64,000 bases of DNA from an uncultured Rhodospirillales bacterium (GTDB taxonomy: Bacteria; Pseudomonadota; Alphaproteobacteria; CACIAM-22H2): NCBI GenBank assembly GCA_937926175.1, contig CALANV010000010.1, positions 62,001-126,000 on the forward strand, read 5' to 3'. Numbering within the stretch: the first letter of the stretch is position 1; every line of letters starts with the position of its first letter. Below, one piece after another: positions 28,253 through 37,244 of the stretch. The position numbers were made by a program, and so were the translations under genes. The notes below the pieces were generated by a model, which worked only from the letters and a program-made list of their open reading frames with translations, ran no database searches and was not told where the DNA came from.

Positions 28253-30403
28253 ATGATGCGTTCGTTCGGCGCCGACGCCGAAACGGCGTCGAAACGGGAG
28301 GTCCAACGGATCATGACACTTCAGAACACGGACCGCCCCGCGGGGGCGGGCGATCAAGCCGGTGGTGAGGCCATGTCGATCCGGCCGGACGAGCGTGCGC
28401 GCATACTCGTCGTCGATGACGACGAGCGTAACCTGTTTGCCATGGAGGAAGTCCTGAAGGATATCGGCCAAGTCGTGACGGTCAGGTTGGGCGAGGAAGC
28501 ACTGAAACGGCTTCTCCAGCACGACTTCGCGGTCGTCCTGCTCGACGTTCTGATGCCGGGAATGGACGGCTACGAGGCGGCAGCTTCGATCCGCTCGCGT
28601 GAGAGATCCCGTCACGTTCCGATCATTTTCCTCACGGCCCTCAACAAGGATGACGTTCATCTGCGTCGCGGCTACTCGATGGGTGCCGTCGACTATGTCT
28701 TCAAACCAGTCGATCCGCTGATCCTGAGGTCGAAAGTTTCGGTCTTCGTCGATCTGTTCAACAAGGCGCAGGAGATCCGACGCAAGGCGATGCAGGAGCA
28801 GCGTCTGCGCGAGGAGAACTCTCGCGTTCGTACGGAGAAGATGATGGCCGAGCAAGCGCTTCGATGGAACGAAGAGCGTCAGGCCGCGATCATCAAGGCG
28901 CTGCCTCTCGCGCTTTATGCGAACGACGTTCCCGCCCGGGCGCCGATGCAGCTTTCCAGTCCTCGCTTCATCGGCGACAAGATCGAGGCGATCTGCGGGT
29001 TCGATTCGTCGGAGTTTCGCGCGAATCAGGGGCTCTGGCGTGATCGGATCCACCCCGATGATCGTGACCATGTACTGTATGAGCTCGAACGTCTGCGGAC
29101 GTCCGGAAGCATGGCCGTCGAGTATCGATGGCGCGGCGCCGACGGACAGTACCGGTTCATTCTGGATCAGGCCGTTCTGATGCGCGATCCCGACGGCGAG
29201 CCGCGCGAGATCGTCGGTTCCTGGATGGACGTAAGCGAGCGGCGGGGCCTGGAACAGCAGCTCGCGCAGGCCCAGAAGATGGATGCGATCGGCAAGCTGA
29301 CCGGCGGCATCGCGCACGATTTCAACAACATGCTGACCGTGGTGATCGGCAGCCTCGAGCGGATCAGGAACGTGGTCGAGGGCGATCCGGTGGTGCGGCG
29401 CCGCGTCGAGCTGGCATTGGAAGGTGCCTCCAGATGCTCCGATCTGACGCGACGCCTGCTGACGTTTGCCCGTCGTCAGCCATTGCAGCCGCGGCTGATC
29501 GATCTCAATCAGATGGTCGTCAGGGTCGCCGATATGGTGCGGCGCATCATCGGCGACGCCATCGAACTCAGGATCGGCTGCGACGAAGATTTATGGCCGA
29601 CCTTGGCCGATCCGTCACAGGTCGAATCGGCGTTGATCAACTTGGTCGTCAATGCGCGTGATGCGATGTCGGATGGGGGCACGCTGACCTTATCGACTCG
29701 CAATGTACACGTCGACGCGACCGATCCCCTGTGCGACAGGGGAATTGGGCCCGGGCGCTATGTGGTGCTGAGTGTCGCCGACAGCGGCGTCGGCATTCCC
29801 GCCGAAATTCGGGACCGGGTATTCGAACCGTTCTTCACGACCAAGGAGGCGGGACAAGGTACGGGCCTCGGCCTCAGTATCATCTACGGTTTTGTGAAGC
29901 AGTCCGGCGGCCATATTACGCTCGAGAGCGAGATCGGCGCCGGCACGACGATCACGATTTACTTGCCGCAGTGCGCAGCACAGCCGCGGGCATCCGCGCC
30001 GGCGTCATGCGACGACGGGATTCCGCGAGCCCGCGCAGCCGAAGTCGTGCTCGTCGTCGAAGACGACCCGACGGTCCGAAGCGTCGCCGTGAACATGCTC
30101 AGGGACCTCGGATACAGCGTCATCGAGGCATCGGATGGCCGCGCGGCGCTGGAGGAGCTCGACCGCGCGCCGCGCGTCGACCTGCTCTTCACCGATCTGG
30201 CGATGCCGGGAGGGCTCAACGGCCGTGATCTTATCCGCGAGGCGATCAGACGGGAGTCGTGCCTTAAGGCTTTGCTGACGTCGGCCTATACGGATCAGCT
30301 ATGGTGCGAAGCCGGAACGGATATGGCCGTGCACCTGCTGGAGAAACCCTATCGTGAAAGAGACCTGGCGAGGGCGGTGAGAGCGGTTCTCGACGGTACC
30401 TGA
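28253..30403 (+). CDS. REC-PAS hybrid histidine kinase with C-terminal receiver
   Basis: A 716-residue soluble kinase in the same operon as the HAMP kinase. Order: receiver domain (ARILVVDDDERNLFAMEEVL, VVLLDVLMPGMDGYEA), coiled linker, PAS_3-type PAS (FRANQGLWRDRIHPDDRDHV, IVGSWMDVSERRG), HisKA of the GGIAHDFNN type (His355), ATPase (DSGVGIPAEIRD, GTGLGLSIIYGFVKQSGG) and a terminal receiver (VVLVVEDDPTVRS, LLFTDLAMPGG). The N-terminal receiver can accept phosphate from the upstream kinase or its receivers. Starts at 28253 and 28256 are both possible. The 3' end overlaps the convergent DUF5985-type gene by 55 bases. Confidence 0.92.
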   Translation: MMRSFGADAETASKREVQRIMTLQNTDRPAGAGDQAGGEAMSIRPDERARILVVDDDERNLFAMEEVLKDIGQVVTVRLGEEALKRLLQHDFAVVLLDVLMPGMDGYEAAASIRSRERSRHVPIIFLTALNKDDVHLRRGYSMGAVDYVFKPVDPLILRSKVSVFVDLFNKAQEIRRKAMQEQRLREENSRVRTEKMMAEQALRWNEERQAAIIKALPLALYANDVPARAPMQLSSPRFIGDKIEAICGFDSSEFRANQGLWRDRIHPDDRDHVLYELERLRTSGSMAVEYRWRGADGQYRFILDQAVLMRDPDGEPREIVGSWMDVSERRGLEQQLAQAQKMDAIGKLTGGIAHDFNNMLTVVIGSLERIRNVVEGDPVVRRRVELALEGASRCSDLTRRLLTFARRQPLQPRLIDLNQMVVRVADMVRRIIGDAIELRIGCDEDLWPTLADPSQVESALINLVVNARDAMSDGGTLTLSTRNVHVDATDPLCDRGIGPGRYVVLSVADSGVGIPAEIRDRVFEPFFTTKEAGQGTGLGLSIIYGFVKQSGGHITLESEIGAGTTITIYLPQCAAQPRASAPASCDDGIPRARAAEVVLVVEDDPTVRSVAVNMLRDLGYSVIEASDGRAALEELDRAPRVDLLFTDLAMPGGLNGRDLIREAIRRESCLKALLTSAYTDQLWCEAGTDMAVHLLEKPYRERDLARAVRAVLDGT

Positions 30404-30633
30404 CGGCAGGGCGCGGCGGCATCGGGTGACGCGCGAAGCCGTATGCCCATGCTCTTCTCGATGATCGCCACGAAGATGAGGAAAAGGTTATCGAGCGCCA
30501 ACCCGACGAAGCAGAGAGCGCTCCATAGCAACAGCTTCCTGCCGGTTCTCATGTAGCTGCGGATGAGCAGGGCAAGGCACAAGACGTTTGCACCCAGGCA
30601 CGGGAAGTACACGACGGGCTGGAAGAACGCCAT
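30349..30633 (-). CDS. small DUF5985-type membrane protein
   Basis: A 94-residue protein with two clear transmembrane helices (about residues 5-25, PVVYFPCLGANVLCLALLI, and 35-60, LLLWSALCFVGLALDNLFLI) and a polar C-terminal tail. The pattern resembles DUF5985 proteins of alphaproteobacteria. It lies 5 bases after the winged-helix gene, with AAGGA inside that gene's end, so they form a pair. The tail overlaps the 3' end of the hybrid kinase on the other strand. Function unknown. Confidence 0.65.
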   Translation of the reverse strand: MAFFQPVVYFPCLGANVLCLALLIRSYMRTGRKLLLWSALCFVGLALDNLFLIFVAIIEKSMGIRLRASPDAAAPCRQVPSRTALTALARSLSR

Positions 30634-30638
30634 GGCCG

Positions 30639-31004
30639 TCAGTCCTTCTTCAACTTGAAGGCATCAGCAAATGTCAGGATCTTCTCATTGGGCGCCGAAA
30701 TGATCGCGCGAATCAGCGCGAAAGGCCTTTCGCGGTAAATGCGTTCAACGTCCCGAATCAGTTCCTCCTGTTCGGGATTGCTTACCGCGTAACGGTAATG
30801 TTCATCCCTCGCCTGGACGATTCCAGAGCGTTCGAAAGCGGAGAGAAGCTCGGTTACGATCAACGGGCTGCTGCGCAGTGCTGCCGTCAATTCCTCGACC
30901 GTCCATTCGCGCGGTGCCGTGCGCCGAATGAGAAGAAGAAGCTCCAGCGCCCAGACGGACTTGATCGTGCTGCGGACAAAACGGACGACGGGGTCAGGAA
31001 TCAT
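30639..31004 (-). CDS. small winged-helix-like protein
   Basis: A 121-residue protein with a winged-helix look: SVWALELLLLIRRTAPREWT, VEELTAALRSSPLIVTELLS and FERSGIVQARDEHYRYAV, which matches helix-helix-recognition helix-wing. It is co-directional with the small membrane protein 5 bases downstream. It could be a regulator or a protein-interaction domain; the target is unknown. Confidence 0.7.
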   Translation of the reverse strand: MIPDPVVRFVRSTIKSVWALELLLLIRRTAPREWTVEELTAALRSSPLIVTELLSAFERSGIVQARDEHYRYAVSNPEQEELIRDVERIYRERPFALIRAIISAPNEKILTFADAFKLKKD

Positions 31005-31211
31005 GGCATCCGACCGTCGCTCTCCTTGCGGAATCCGTCATCTGCGGACCTTATCATGAGGCGATGATCGAAAAGAACGCCGTGGGTGCCGATTCGCGAT
31101 TGACCGTTTTTGCCGGGGCATGGTGCGGCAACCGACTGTCGAGCTTGCGGCATCAGCGATCTCGTTCGCCGCGGCCGCAACCCGGCCGCGCCGCCCATGC
31201 CGACCGACCGT

Positions 31212-32135
31212 TCATTCTCCGGCCGGCTGCCGATTGACGAGATAGATCCCCGTGGCGACGAGCACGAGGGCGAAGATCAGTGCCATCGTGACCGGTTCCG
31301 ACAACAGCAACACACCGGCCGAAACGCCGAATAGAGGCGTAAGGAAGGAGAACGCCGACAGTCGCGAGGCTGGATAGTGTTTCACGAGCCAGAACCAGGC
31401 AAGATAGCTCGCGAATGCGACAACGACGGTCTGGTAGAACAGCGATGCGGCGACAAGCGGTGTCAACGCCGTGATCCCGGATTCGCCGAGCACGACCGCG
31501 GCGACCGGGAGGACCACGCCGGAGACCGCGAGCTGATAAAACAGCGTCTTGCTGGGCTCGAGCATCCGGAGCCGCGTCGCCTTGATTATCACCGTCGTGG
31601 CCGCCCACACGGCAGCCGCGGCGAAGACCATGACATCGCCGATGAGCTCGTGGCGTGTCGGCAATCTCAGTGCGTCACCGAAGGTCACGACGATTCCGCC
31701 GAAGGCGGCGGCGAGCCCGAGCCATTGCAGGGGACGAAGTCGTTCCCCGGGAATGAACAGATGCGCCCCGATGGCGACGAAGAACGGCGCCGTATAGAGA
31801 AGAACGACGCTGCGCGATGCCGTCGTGAACGTCAAGCCCCAGTAGATGAGGAGGAACTCGCTCCCGAACATCACGCCGATGAGAAAGGCAAGCCCGATCG
31901 GTGTGCTCCGGTCGACGAGGCGAACGCCGCGTATGGCGGCCCAGATCCAAATCAGCATGGCGGCACCAGCAGACCGCAATCCGGCCTGCAGGACCGGCGA
32001 GATTCCCGCATTCGCGACTTTGATGGCGACTTGTTGAATTCCCCACAACGCGCACAGCACCACCATCGTCGACATGGCCGTGGCGTCGAGGTGCGGGTGG
32101 TCGGTCGTCGCTGTAGTTTCCCCCATCTGTTTCAT
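31212..32135 (-). CDS. DMT superfamily (EamA) transporter
   Basis: A 307-residue membrane protein with about ten transmembrane helices in two EamA repeats (AMSTMVVLCALWGIQQVAIK at the start of the first; LIGDVMVFAAAAVWAATTVI at the start of the second). These carriers export metabolites or amino acids. The ATG at 32135 is chosen because AAGGA lies 6 bases upstream. Substrate unknown. It lies alone between the winged-helix pair and glucokinase. Confidence 0.9.
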   Translation of the reverse strand: MKQMGETTATTDHPHLDATAMSTMVVLCALWGIQQVAIKVANAGISPVLQAGLRSAGAAMLIWIWAAIRGVRLVDRSTPIGLAFLIGVMFGSEFLLIYWGLTFTTASRSVVLLYTAPFFVAIGAHLFIPGERLRPLQWLGLAAAFGGIVVTFGDALRLPTRHELIGDVMVFAAAAVWAATTVIIKATRLRMLEPSKTLFYQLAVSGVVLPVAAVVLGESGITALTPLVAASLFYQTVVVAFASYLAWFWLVKHYPASRLSAFSFLTPLFGVSAGVLLLSEPVTMALIFALVLVATGIYLVNRQPAGE

Positions 32136-32260
32136 GGAAGTCCTTTTCGTCACTCCGGCGGGGAACATACAGTCGGTGCCGATGCCTGGGCCACCATTTC
32201 GTCCTCAGGTGCGGATCCGCCGGTGCTGATGCGGTGCCCTTCGTTTCGTATGTGAGGACG

Positions 32261-33232
32261 TCAGCGCGCCTTCCGCCGGCTTTCCAGGAACTTCGCGGCG
32301 CCGAGAAAGGCGGGGATCGGCCGGGTGATCACGTAGGTGGGAATGGTGGCGACGTAGTGGCGCAATCGCCCCTTCGCCTCGAAGCGCGTGCGGAAGGCGG
32401 ATTCCGCGAACATCGGGCCGAGCTTCGGCACGATGCCGCCTGCGATGTAGATGCCGCCCTGCGCGCCGAGCGTCAGGGCAAGATTGCCGGCCACGGTGCC
32501 GAGCATCGCGCAGAACATCTCGACGGCTTCACGGCAGTGGGGGATCTCGTTCTGAATCGTCGGATTCGTGATCTGGGCCGGCGTGAGAGAGGCGGCCGGC
32601 GTCCGTGCCAGCTCGCATATGGCGTTATAGAGGTTGACCAATCCTGGCCCCGACAGAACACGTTCGGCCGAGACATGGTCGAAGCGGCGGCGCATCAGGT
32701 CCAGTACCGCGCTTTCGCGCTCGTCGCCAGGCGACATCGTCACGTGTCCGCCCTCGCCGGGCACGGGGATCCACTCGTCCTTGTGATAGACCAGCGCGCT
32801 CACACCCAATCCGGAACCGGGGCCGATGACGCCGATCGGCGCCCCGGCGACGGGTGCACCGGGCCCGACCTGGACGCGGTCCGTTTCCGAAAGATGCGGG
32901 ACCGCAAGGGCATTGGCGGTGAAGTCGTTGATGACATACAGGTGCCGGAAGGCGAAATGCCGGCGCAAGTCCTCGATCGAGAAACTCCACGGATTGTTCG
33001 TAAGCGTGATCCGGTCGCCGGTGATGGGCGAGGCGACGGCGAGGACCGCGTCCACCGGCTTTTCGCGCGGCGACTCGTCGGCGAGATAGGCATCGATCGC
33101 GTGTGCAATGGTCGGATACTCTTCGCACGCGTAGATGCGCGAGCCCGCGATCGTGCCGTCGGCGGTCACGATGGCGAACCGTGCATTCGTGGCGCCGATG
33201 TCTCCGACCAAGCCGATATCCGATCTGCTCAT
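32261..33232 (-). CDS. glk: glucokinase
   Basis: A 323-residue ATP-dependent glucokinase of the proteobacterial Glk family (PF02685). It has the phosphate-1 motif LVGDIGATNARFAIV, the catalytic region VINDFTANALAVP, GPGSGLGVSAL, the GEGGHVTMSP segment, and GGIYIAGGIVPKLG for adenosine binding. GGAG lies 9 bases upstream of the ATG. It phosphorylates glucose for the Entner-Doudoroff or related pathway. Confidence 0.94.
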   Translation of the reverse strand: MSRSDIGLVGDIGATNARFAIVTADGTIAGSRIYACEEYPTIAHAIDAYLADESPREKPVDAVLAVASPITGDRITLTNNPWSFSIEDLRRHFAFRHLYVINDFTANALAVPHLSETDRVQVGPGAPVAGAPIGVIGPGSGLGVSALVYHKDEWIPVPGEGGHVTMSPGDERESAVLDLMRRRFDHVSAERVLSGPGLVNLYNAICELARTPAASLTPAQITNPTIQNEIPHCREAVEMFCAMLGTVAGNLALTLGAQGGIYIAGGIVPKLGPMFAESAFRTRFEAKGRLRHYVATIPTYVITRPIPAFLGAAKFLESRRKAR

Positions 33233-33574
33233 TGGCGATCACTCCCGTGAGGCGCTCCTTCGGGGCGGAAAGGTACCAGAAACCGGCTGCCGGCGGAGAT
33301 GGGCAGGTCTGCGCGGGGCGACCGGCACCTTTGGCGGCGTTTGCCCGAGGACGGCTGAGTTAATCCCAAAGCGTCGGGGCGAGCATGGAGACCCGCCGCT
33401 TCCCCGCGTGGCATGGCCGCGCGGCATGGAGCGCGTCCGTTCGCCCCGTACGGCCACGCAGATCGAGCTGATTCATCGACAAAGGGAGGGTAATGCCGTG
33501 GGGCGAGTGCAACAAGACAAGTCATCGACCTTGTGCGCAACGCGAAAACGGGAAAGCACCCGTCGGTGCCGAAA
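33233..33574. other. divergent intergenic region glk / gluconolactonase remnant
   Basis: About 340 bases holding the presumed glk promoter on the minus strand. No gene, hairpin or repeat was recognised. Confidence 0.4.
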
Positions 33575-34030
33575 ATGGATCGGCGTTCGTTTCTCGCGAC
33601 GGCGGCCGCTCTCGCCGCGACTACCGCGATGGCGCCGGAGGCATTCTTGCGCAACTTCGATCCGGACGCCGAGCCGACGCATTATCCTGCCCCCGACGTG
33701 GTTCAGCTCGGCAAACGATTCAAGTACGAGCCCGGAAGTACGCCGATCATGCGTCTCTACCGCGGTACGCTGTGGGTGGAGGGACCGGCCCGGAACGGTG
33801 CGGGCCGTTATCGGCTGTGGAGCGACATTCCGAACGACGGGCAGTTGCGCTGGCCCGAGGAGGACGGGCATGTCGCGCACCGGTTCCGGTCGCCGGCCGG
33901 CAACACCCGATTTCCCGAAATTTGCTCCAACGTCTGCTTCGGCCGATCGAAGCGCGATCGTCTGTTCGTGACGGACAGCCAGTCGCTCTACGCGGCGTAT
34001 GTCGGGACGTGCGGCGCGCACATAACCTGA
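33575..34030 (+). pseudogene. SMP-30/gluconolactonase-like gene with internal in-frame deletion
   Basis: The 151-codon frame joins two ends of a much longer enzyme. Its N-terminus is a Tat signal (MDRRSFLATAAALAATTAMA) and the first blade of a SMP-30/gluconolactonase beta-propeller (LWVEGPARNGAGRYRLWSDI, RWPEEDGH). At about 33900 it jumps from FRSPAGNT to PEICSNVCFG and the family's normal C-terminal segment (RLFVTDSQSLYAAYV). Full family members are roughly 300-340 residues, so close to 200 residues, including most metal ligands, are missing while frame is kept. Probably a decayed gene; a shortened functional protein is unlikely. Confidence 0.75.
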
Positions 34031-34143
34031 ATGGTCCGCCCTGCGGCGCGCACTGTCGTGAACGGAATGCGCCCCGCGGCCGGCATTCGCCGGATGTCCG
34101 TCGCCGCGACGCGTTACGTTGTTGCCGGATGCGCAACGGACGG

Positions 34144-34174
34144 CTCATTTTTTAGGCACAATCTCATTTTTTAG
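34144..34174. repeat. direct repeat CTCATTTTTTAG x2
   Basis: Two perfect 12-nt copies at 34144-34155 and 34163-34174, 19 bases apart (about two helical turns), in an AT-rich island of an otherwise GC-rich window. The position, 120-150 bases before the first gene of cassette A, suits tandem regulator-binding sites or RNA polymerase alpha-subunit contacts. Confidence 0.7.
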
Positions 34175-34188
34175 AAATTTCTGTTGAC
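34165..34188 (+). promoter_or_regulatory. candidate promoter/operator of cassette A
   Basis: The 24-nt block CATTTTTT, then AGAAATTTCT (a perfect 10-nt palindrome) and TTGAC, a plausible -35 box. A near copy lies upstream of cassette B (43890-43913), 17 of 24 positions identical without gaps and better with a 2-base shift. The AT-rich part could be an UP element or a regulator site. No convincing -10 box was found 17 bases further. Confidence 0.5.
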
Positions 34189-34293
34189 TCACCGCGCGTC
34201 GTCCGCGGAAATTGGCGTGAACGCGGGGGTGGCGCGTTTCTCGGTCGCGTCGGCTTTCGCAGCTTGACCTTCGGAACGCGCCGTGAAGCCACA

Positions 34294-35865
34294 ATGACGG
34301 TCGATGCATCAACGATCCTGATCGTAGGCGGTCAAGTCTACGACCATGCCGGCGATACCGATCGGCCTGAGGTGGCCGACGTGCTGATCGTCGGCGACCG
34401 TATCGCGGCGGTGGAGCGGGGGCTTGCGGCCCGGCTTGCCGGTGCCGACGGGCGGCTTTCGGTAAACGGTCGCCCCATCGATACCGTCGTCGATGCGGCC
34501 GACCGGCTCGTCGTGCCGGGCTTCACGAACGCGCACTACCACTCGCACGATGTCCTGTTGAAGGGTTGCTTCGAGACGATCCCGCGCGAGACGTGGCTGC
34601 TCAACGCGCTGCCGCCCAACTATCCGCGGCGCAGCCGGGCCGAGATAAGGGCGCGGACACTGTTGGGGGCGGTGGAGTGTCTGCACTCCGGCATCACGAC
34701 CGTGCAGGACATGCTGACGCTGGCGCCGGTGGATCCCGATGACGTGGCCACGGTGCTCGACGCCTATGACGAGGTCGGCATTCGCTGCGTCTTTGCGCTT
34801 CAGACTGGCGACGTACACGGGGCACGCGTCACGCCGTTCTGGGAGGAGGTCTTTCCGAAGGACGCGATTCCCGGACTGAGCGGGGTCGTCTCGGCGGAAG
34901 CGGACGCGGAGGCGATCGTCGCCCAGCTCGAAAGCATCCTGCAGCAGTACAAGGGGCGGCATCGGGCGATCACGTGGGGACTTGGACCGTCGAGCCCGGA
35001 GCGTTCGTCACCGGTGTTTCTCGAGCGGCTCGGCGCGCTGGCGGCACGTGCCGGCGTGCCGATATTCACGCATGTCTACGAGTCGCGGGCGACGACGTTG
35101 ATCGCGCGCCAGAAGTTCGCGCGCTGGAACGGCTCGCTCATCGCCTATCTTCGCGCGCATGGCGTGCTCGGGCCCAGCGTCACCTTGGCCCATGGCGTCT
35201 GGATGCGGCCGGACGAGGTGAAGATGATCGCCGAGGCCGGCGCGAACGTGGTGCTCAATCCGGTCGGAAATCTGAAGACGCGCAGCGGTGTCGCGCCGAT
35301 TCGCGACTACCTCGAGGCCGGCGTCAATGTCGGACTCGGGTGCGACAACTGCAGCTGCAGCGACGCGCAGAACATGTTTCAGGTCATGAAGGCGTTCGCC
35401 TCCTTGCCGGCGGTCAGCAACGTCGATCCCGGCATGCCGACCGCCGCACAGGCCGTGAAGGCCGCGACGCTCGGCGGCGCGCAGGCCGTTGGGCTTGCCG
35501 GCGAGGTCGGCGAGATCAAGGTGGGTGCCAAGGCCGACCTCGTCTTGCTCGACCTTACGGATCCGTCGTTCATGCCGCTCAACAGTGCCGCGCGCCAGCT
35601 CGTATTCACGGAATCCGGCCGCAGCGTCGAAACGGTCATTGTCGATGGCCGTGTCGTCGTCGACCGCGGGCGGCTCGTTACCGTCGACATGGCGGCACTC
35701 CGCCGTGACGTCGAGGACGCGATGGCGGCGCTCAGGGAAGATATCGCCGGCGTGGTGAGAAAGACCGAGGCGCTGGCACCGTATCTTGCCGAGGCGCACC
35801 GGCGCACCTGGGCCGAACCGCTGGAGGTCTACCGCTACGTGCCGCAGGGCACCGGAAAGTGGTAG
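34294..35865 (+). CDS. amidohydrolase of the deaminase/chlorohydrolase type (cassette A)
   Basis: A 523-residue metal-dependent hydrolase of the ATZ/TRZ/guanine and SAH deaminase group. The metal ligands are in GFTNAHYHSHDVLLKG (HxH), IFTHVYES (His, with the catalytic HxxE Glu), TLAHGVWM (His) and VGLGCDNCSCSDAQNMF (Asp). C-terminal beta-sandwich strands ADLVLLDLTD and ETVIVDGRVV are typical. It leads the cassette A operon, 12 bases before the FAD subunit gene. Chemistry is probably hydrolytic removal of an amino or halide group from an N-heterocycle; the substrate is unknown. A start at 34264 is also possible. Confidence 0.85.
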   Translation: MTVDASTILIVGGQVYDHAGDTDRPEVADVLIVGDRIAAVERGLAARLAGADGRLSVNGRPIDTVVDAADRLVVPGFTNAHYHSHDVLLKGCFETIPRETWLLNALPPNYPRRSRAEIRARTLLGAVECLHSGITTVQDMLTLAPVDPDDVATVLDAYDEVGIRCVFALQTGDVHGARVTPFWEEVFPKDAIPGLSGVVSAEADAEAIVAQLESILQQYKGRHRAITWGLGPSSPERSSPVFLERLGALAARAGVPIFTHVYESRATTLIARQKFARWNGSLIAYLRAHGVLGPSVTLAHGVWMRPDEVKMIAEAGANVVLNPVGNLKTRSGVAPIRDYLEAGVNVGLGCDNCSCSDAQNMFQVMKAFASLPAVSNVDPGMPTAAQAVKAATLGGAQAVGLAGEVGEIKVGAKADLVLLDLTDPSFMPLNSAARQLVFTESGRSVETVIVDGRVVVDRGRLVTVDMAALRRDVEDAMAALREDIAGVVRKTEALAPYLAEAHRRTWAEPLEVYRYVPQGTGKW

Positions 35866-35877
35866 GGGGCTCGTGCC

Positions 35878-36744
35878 ATGAAGGCTCCTTCGTTCCGGTA
35901 CGTCAGGCCGACTTCGCTCGAGGAAGCGCTCGATGTCCTTGCACAGGCAGACGGGCAGGCGCAGATCCTGGCGGGCGGGCAGTCGCTCATGCCGATGCTG
36001 GCGATGCGGATCGCCGCGCCGGAGATCCTGGTCGACATCAACCGGATCCCGGAGCTTGCCGGTATCACGCTCGAGAATGACCTGGTGCGGATCGGCGCGC
36101 TCACGCGATACGTGGAGCTCGAGAAATCGTCGGTGGTCGCGGAGCACCTGCCGTTGATTGCGCGGGCGCTGCCGCATGTGGCTCATGTCGCGATTCGAAA
36201 CCGCGGTACGATCGGCGGCAGCCTGTCGCTCGCCGATCCCGCGGCGGAGATGCCGGCTTGTGCGCTGGCGCTCGGCGCCGAGATCGAACTCGTGTCGAAG
36301 AGCGGGGTGCGGTCGGTCGGGGCGGAGGATTATTTCCTGGGCCTGTACGAGACCGCGCGGCAGCCGGACGAAATCCTTGCCGCGGTGCGTTTCCCGGCCG
36401 CGAGGTCGGGTTCGGCGTGCGGCTTCTATGAGTTGAGCCGGCGTCATGGCGATTTTGCGCTTGCCGGTGCGGCATGTACGGCGCGTGTCGAAGGCGGCGC
36501 CCTGAAAGATCTGCGCGTCGCGATGTTCGGCTGCGATGATCGTCCGGTCCTGGCGAAGAAGGCGGCGGCCGAAGTCGAACGCCGGGGCACGTCGCCCGAG
36601 GCGCTCGCCGCGGCAGCCGAGGTCCTCGCCGAGGACGTTGCGCCGACGGACAACGTCAACGGCGATGCCGAAACGCGCCTGCATTACGCGAAGGTCGTAT
36701 TCCGTCGTGCCGTTGCCATGCTGCTGGAGTCGACGCGTGGATGA
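35878..36744 (+). CDS. molybdenum hydroxylase FAD subunit (cassette A)
   Basis: A 288-residue CoxM/CutM-type FAD subunit of the xanthine dehydrogenase family, passing electrons from the iron-sulfur subunit. The FAD motifs AGGQSLMPMLAMR and NRGTIGGSLSLADPAAEMP are complete, and the C-terminal CO_deh_flav_C part contains HYAKVVFRRAVAML. It lies 12 bases after the amidohydrolase and overlaps the 2Fe-2S subunit by 8 bases. Confidence 0.93.
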   Translation: MKAPSFRYVRPTSLEEALDVLAQADGQAQILAGGQSLMPMLAMRIAAPEILVDINRIPELAGITLENDLVRIGALTRYVELEKSSVVAEHLPLIARALPHVAHVAIRNRGTIGGSLSLADPAAEMPACALALGAEIELVSKSGVRSVGAEDYFLGLYETARQPDEILAAVRFPAARSGSACGFYELSRRHGDFALAGAACTARVEGGALKDLRVAMFGCDDRPVLAKKAAAEVERRGTSPEALAAAAEVLAEDVAPTDNVNGDAETRLHYAKVVFRRAVAMLLESTRG

Positions 36745-37243
36745 GTTCGTTGACATTTCCCTGACGCTGAACGGCCGCCCCGTGCGCCGCCGTGTGCCGG
36801 TGCGCCAGCACCTCGTCGACTTTCTGCGTACCGAGCTTGGCCTGACCGGATCGCATGTCGGCTGCGAGCACGGCGTTTGCGGGGCGTGCACTTTGCGCGT
36901 GGATGGGCGTGCCGCGCGCGGCTGCCTCATGCTCGCCGTCCAGGCGGACGGCTGTTCGGTCGAGACGATCGAAGGCCTCACCGAGAGCGGCGAGATCGCG
37001 GATCTGCAGGAGGCCTTCGTCGCCCGCAACGCGCTTCAATGCGGATTCTGTACGCCCGGCGTCCTGATCACGGCAGCCGAGCTGCTCGGTCGCGGACAGC
37101 CGATGGACCGCGCGGCGATCCGGGCGTTCATGTCCGGGAACTACTGCCGCTGCACGGGCTATCAGGCGATCGTGGACGCGATCGAAGCCACGCTTCGGGC
37201 GCGCCTCGAACGTGCGGCGTCGACCGGCGACGGAGGGCGTTGA
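36737..37243 (+). CDS. molybdenum hydroxylase 2Fe-2S subunit (cassette A)
   Basis: A 168-residue small subunit with two 2Fe-2S clusters. The plant-type ferredoxin domain has GCEHGVCGACTLRVDG, and the C-terminal helical domain has LQCGFCTPG and GNYCRCTGYQAIVDAI. The start is GTG at 36737 (VDEFVDISLTLNG), overlapping the FAD gene by 8 bases. It feeds electrons from the Mo site to FAD. Confidence 0.94.
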   Translation: MDEFVDISLTLNGRPVRRRVPVRQHLVDFLRTELGLTGSHVGCEHGVCGACTLRVDGRAARGCLMLAVQADGCSVETIEGLTESGEIADLQEAFVARNALQCGFCTPGVLITAAELLGRGQPMDRAAIRAFMSGNYCRCTGYQAIVDAIEATLRARLERAASTGDGGR

Positions 37244-37244
37244 T

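Noticed and set aside
34265..34273. GACCTTCGG as a fourth copy of the GACCGAATTCGG site, before the cassette A amidohydrolase
   Set aside because: It needs a three-base deletion to match and lies very close to or within the possible start region; too weak to count.
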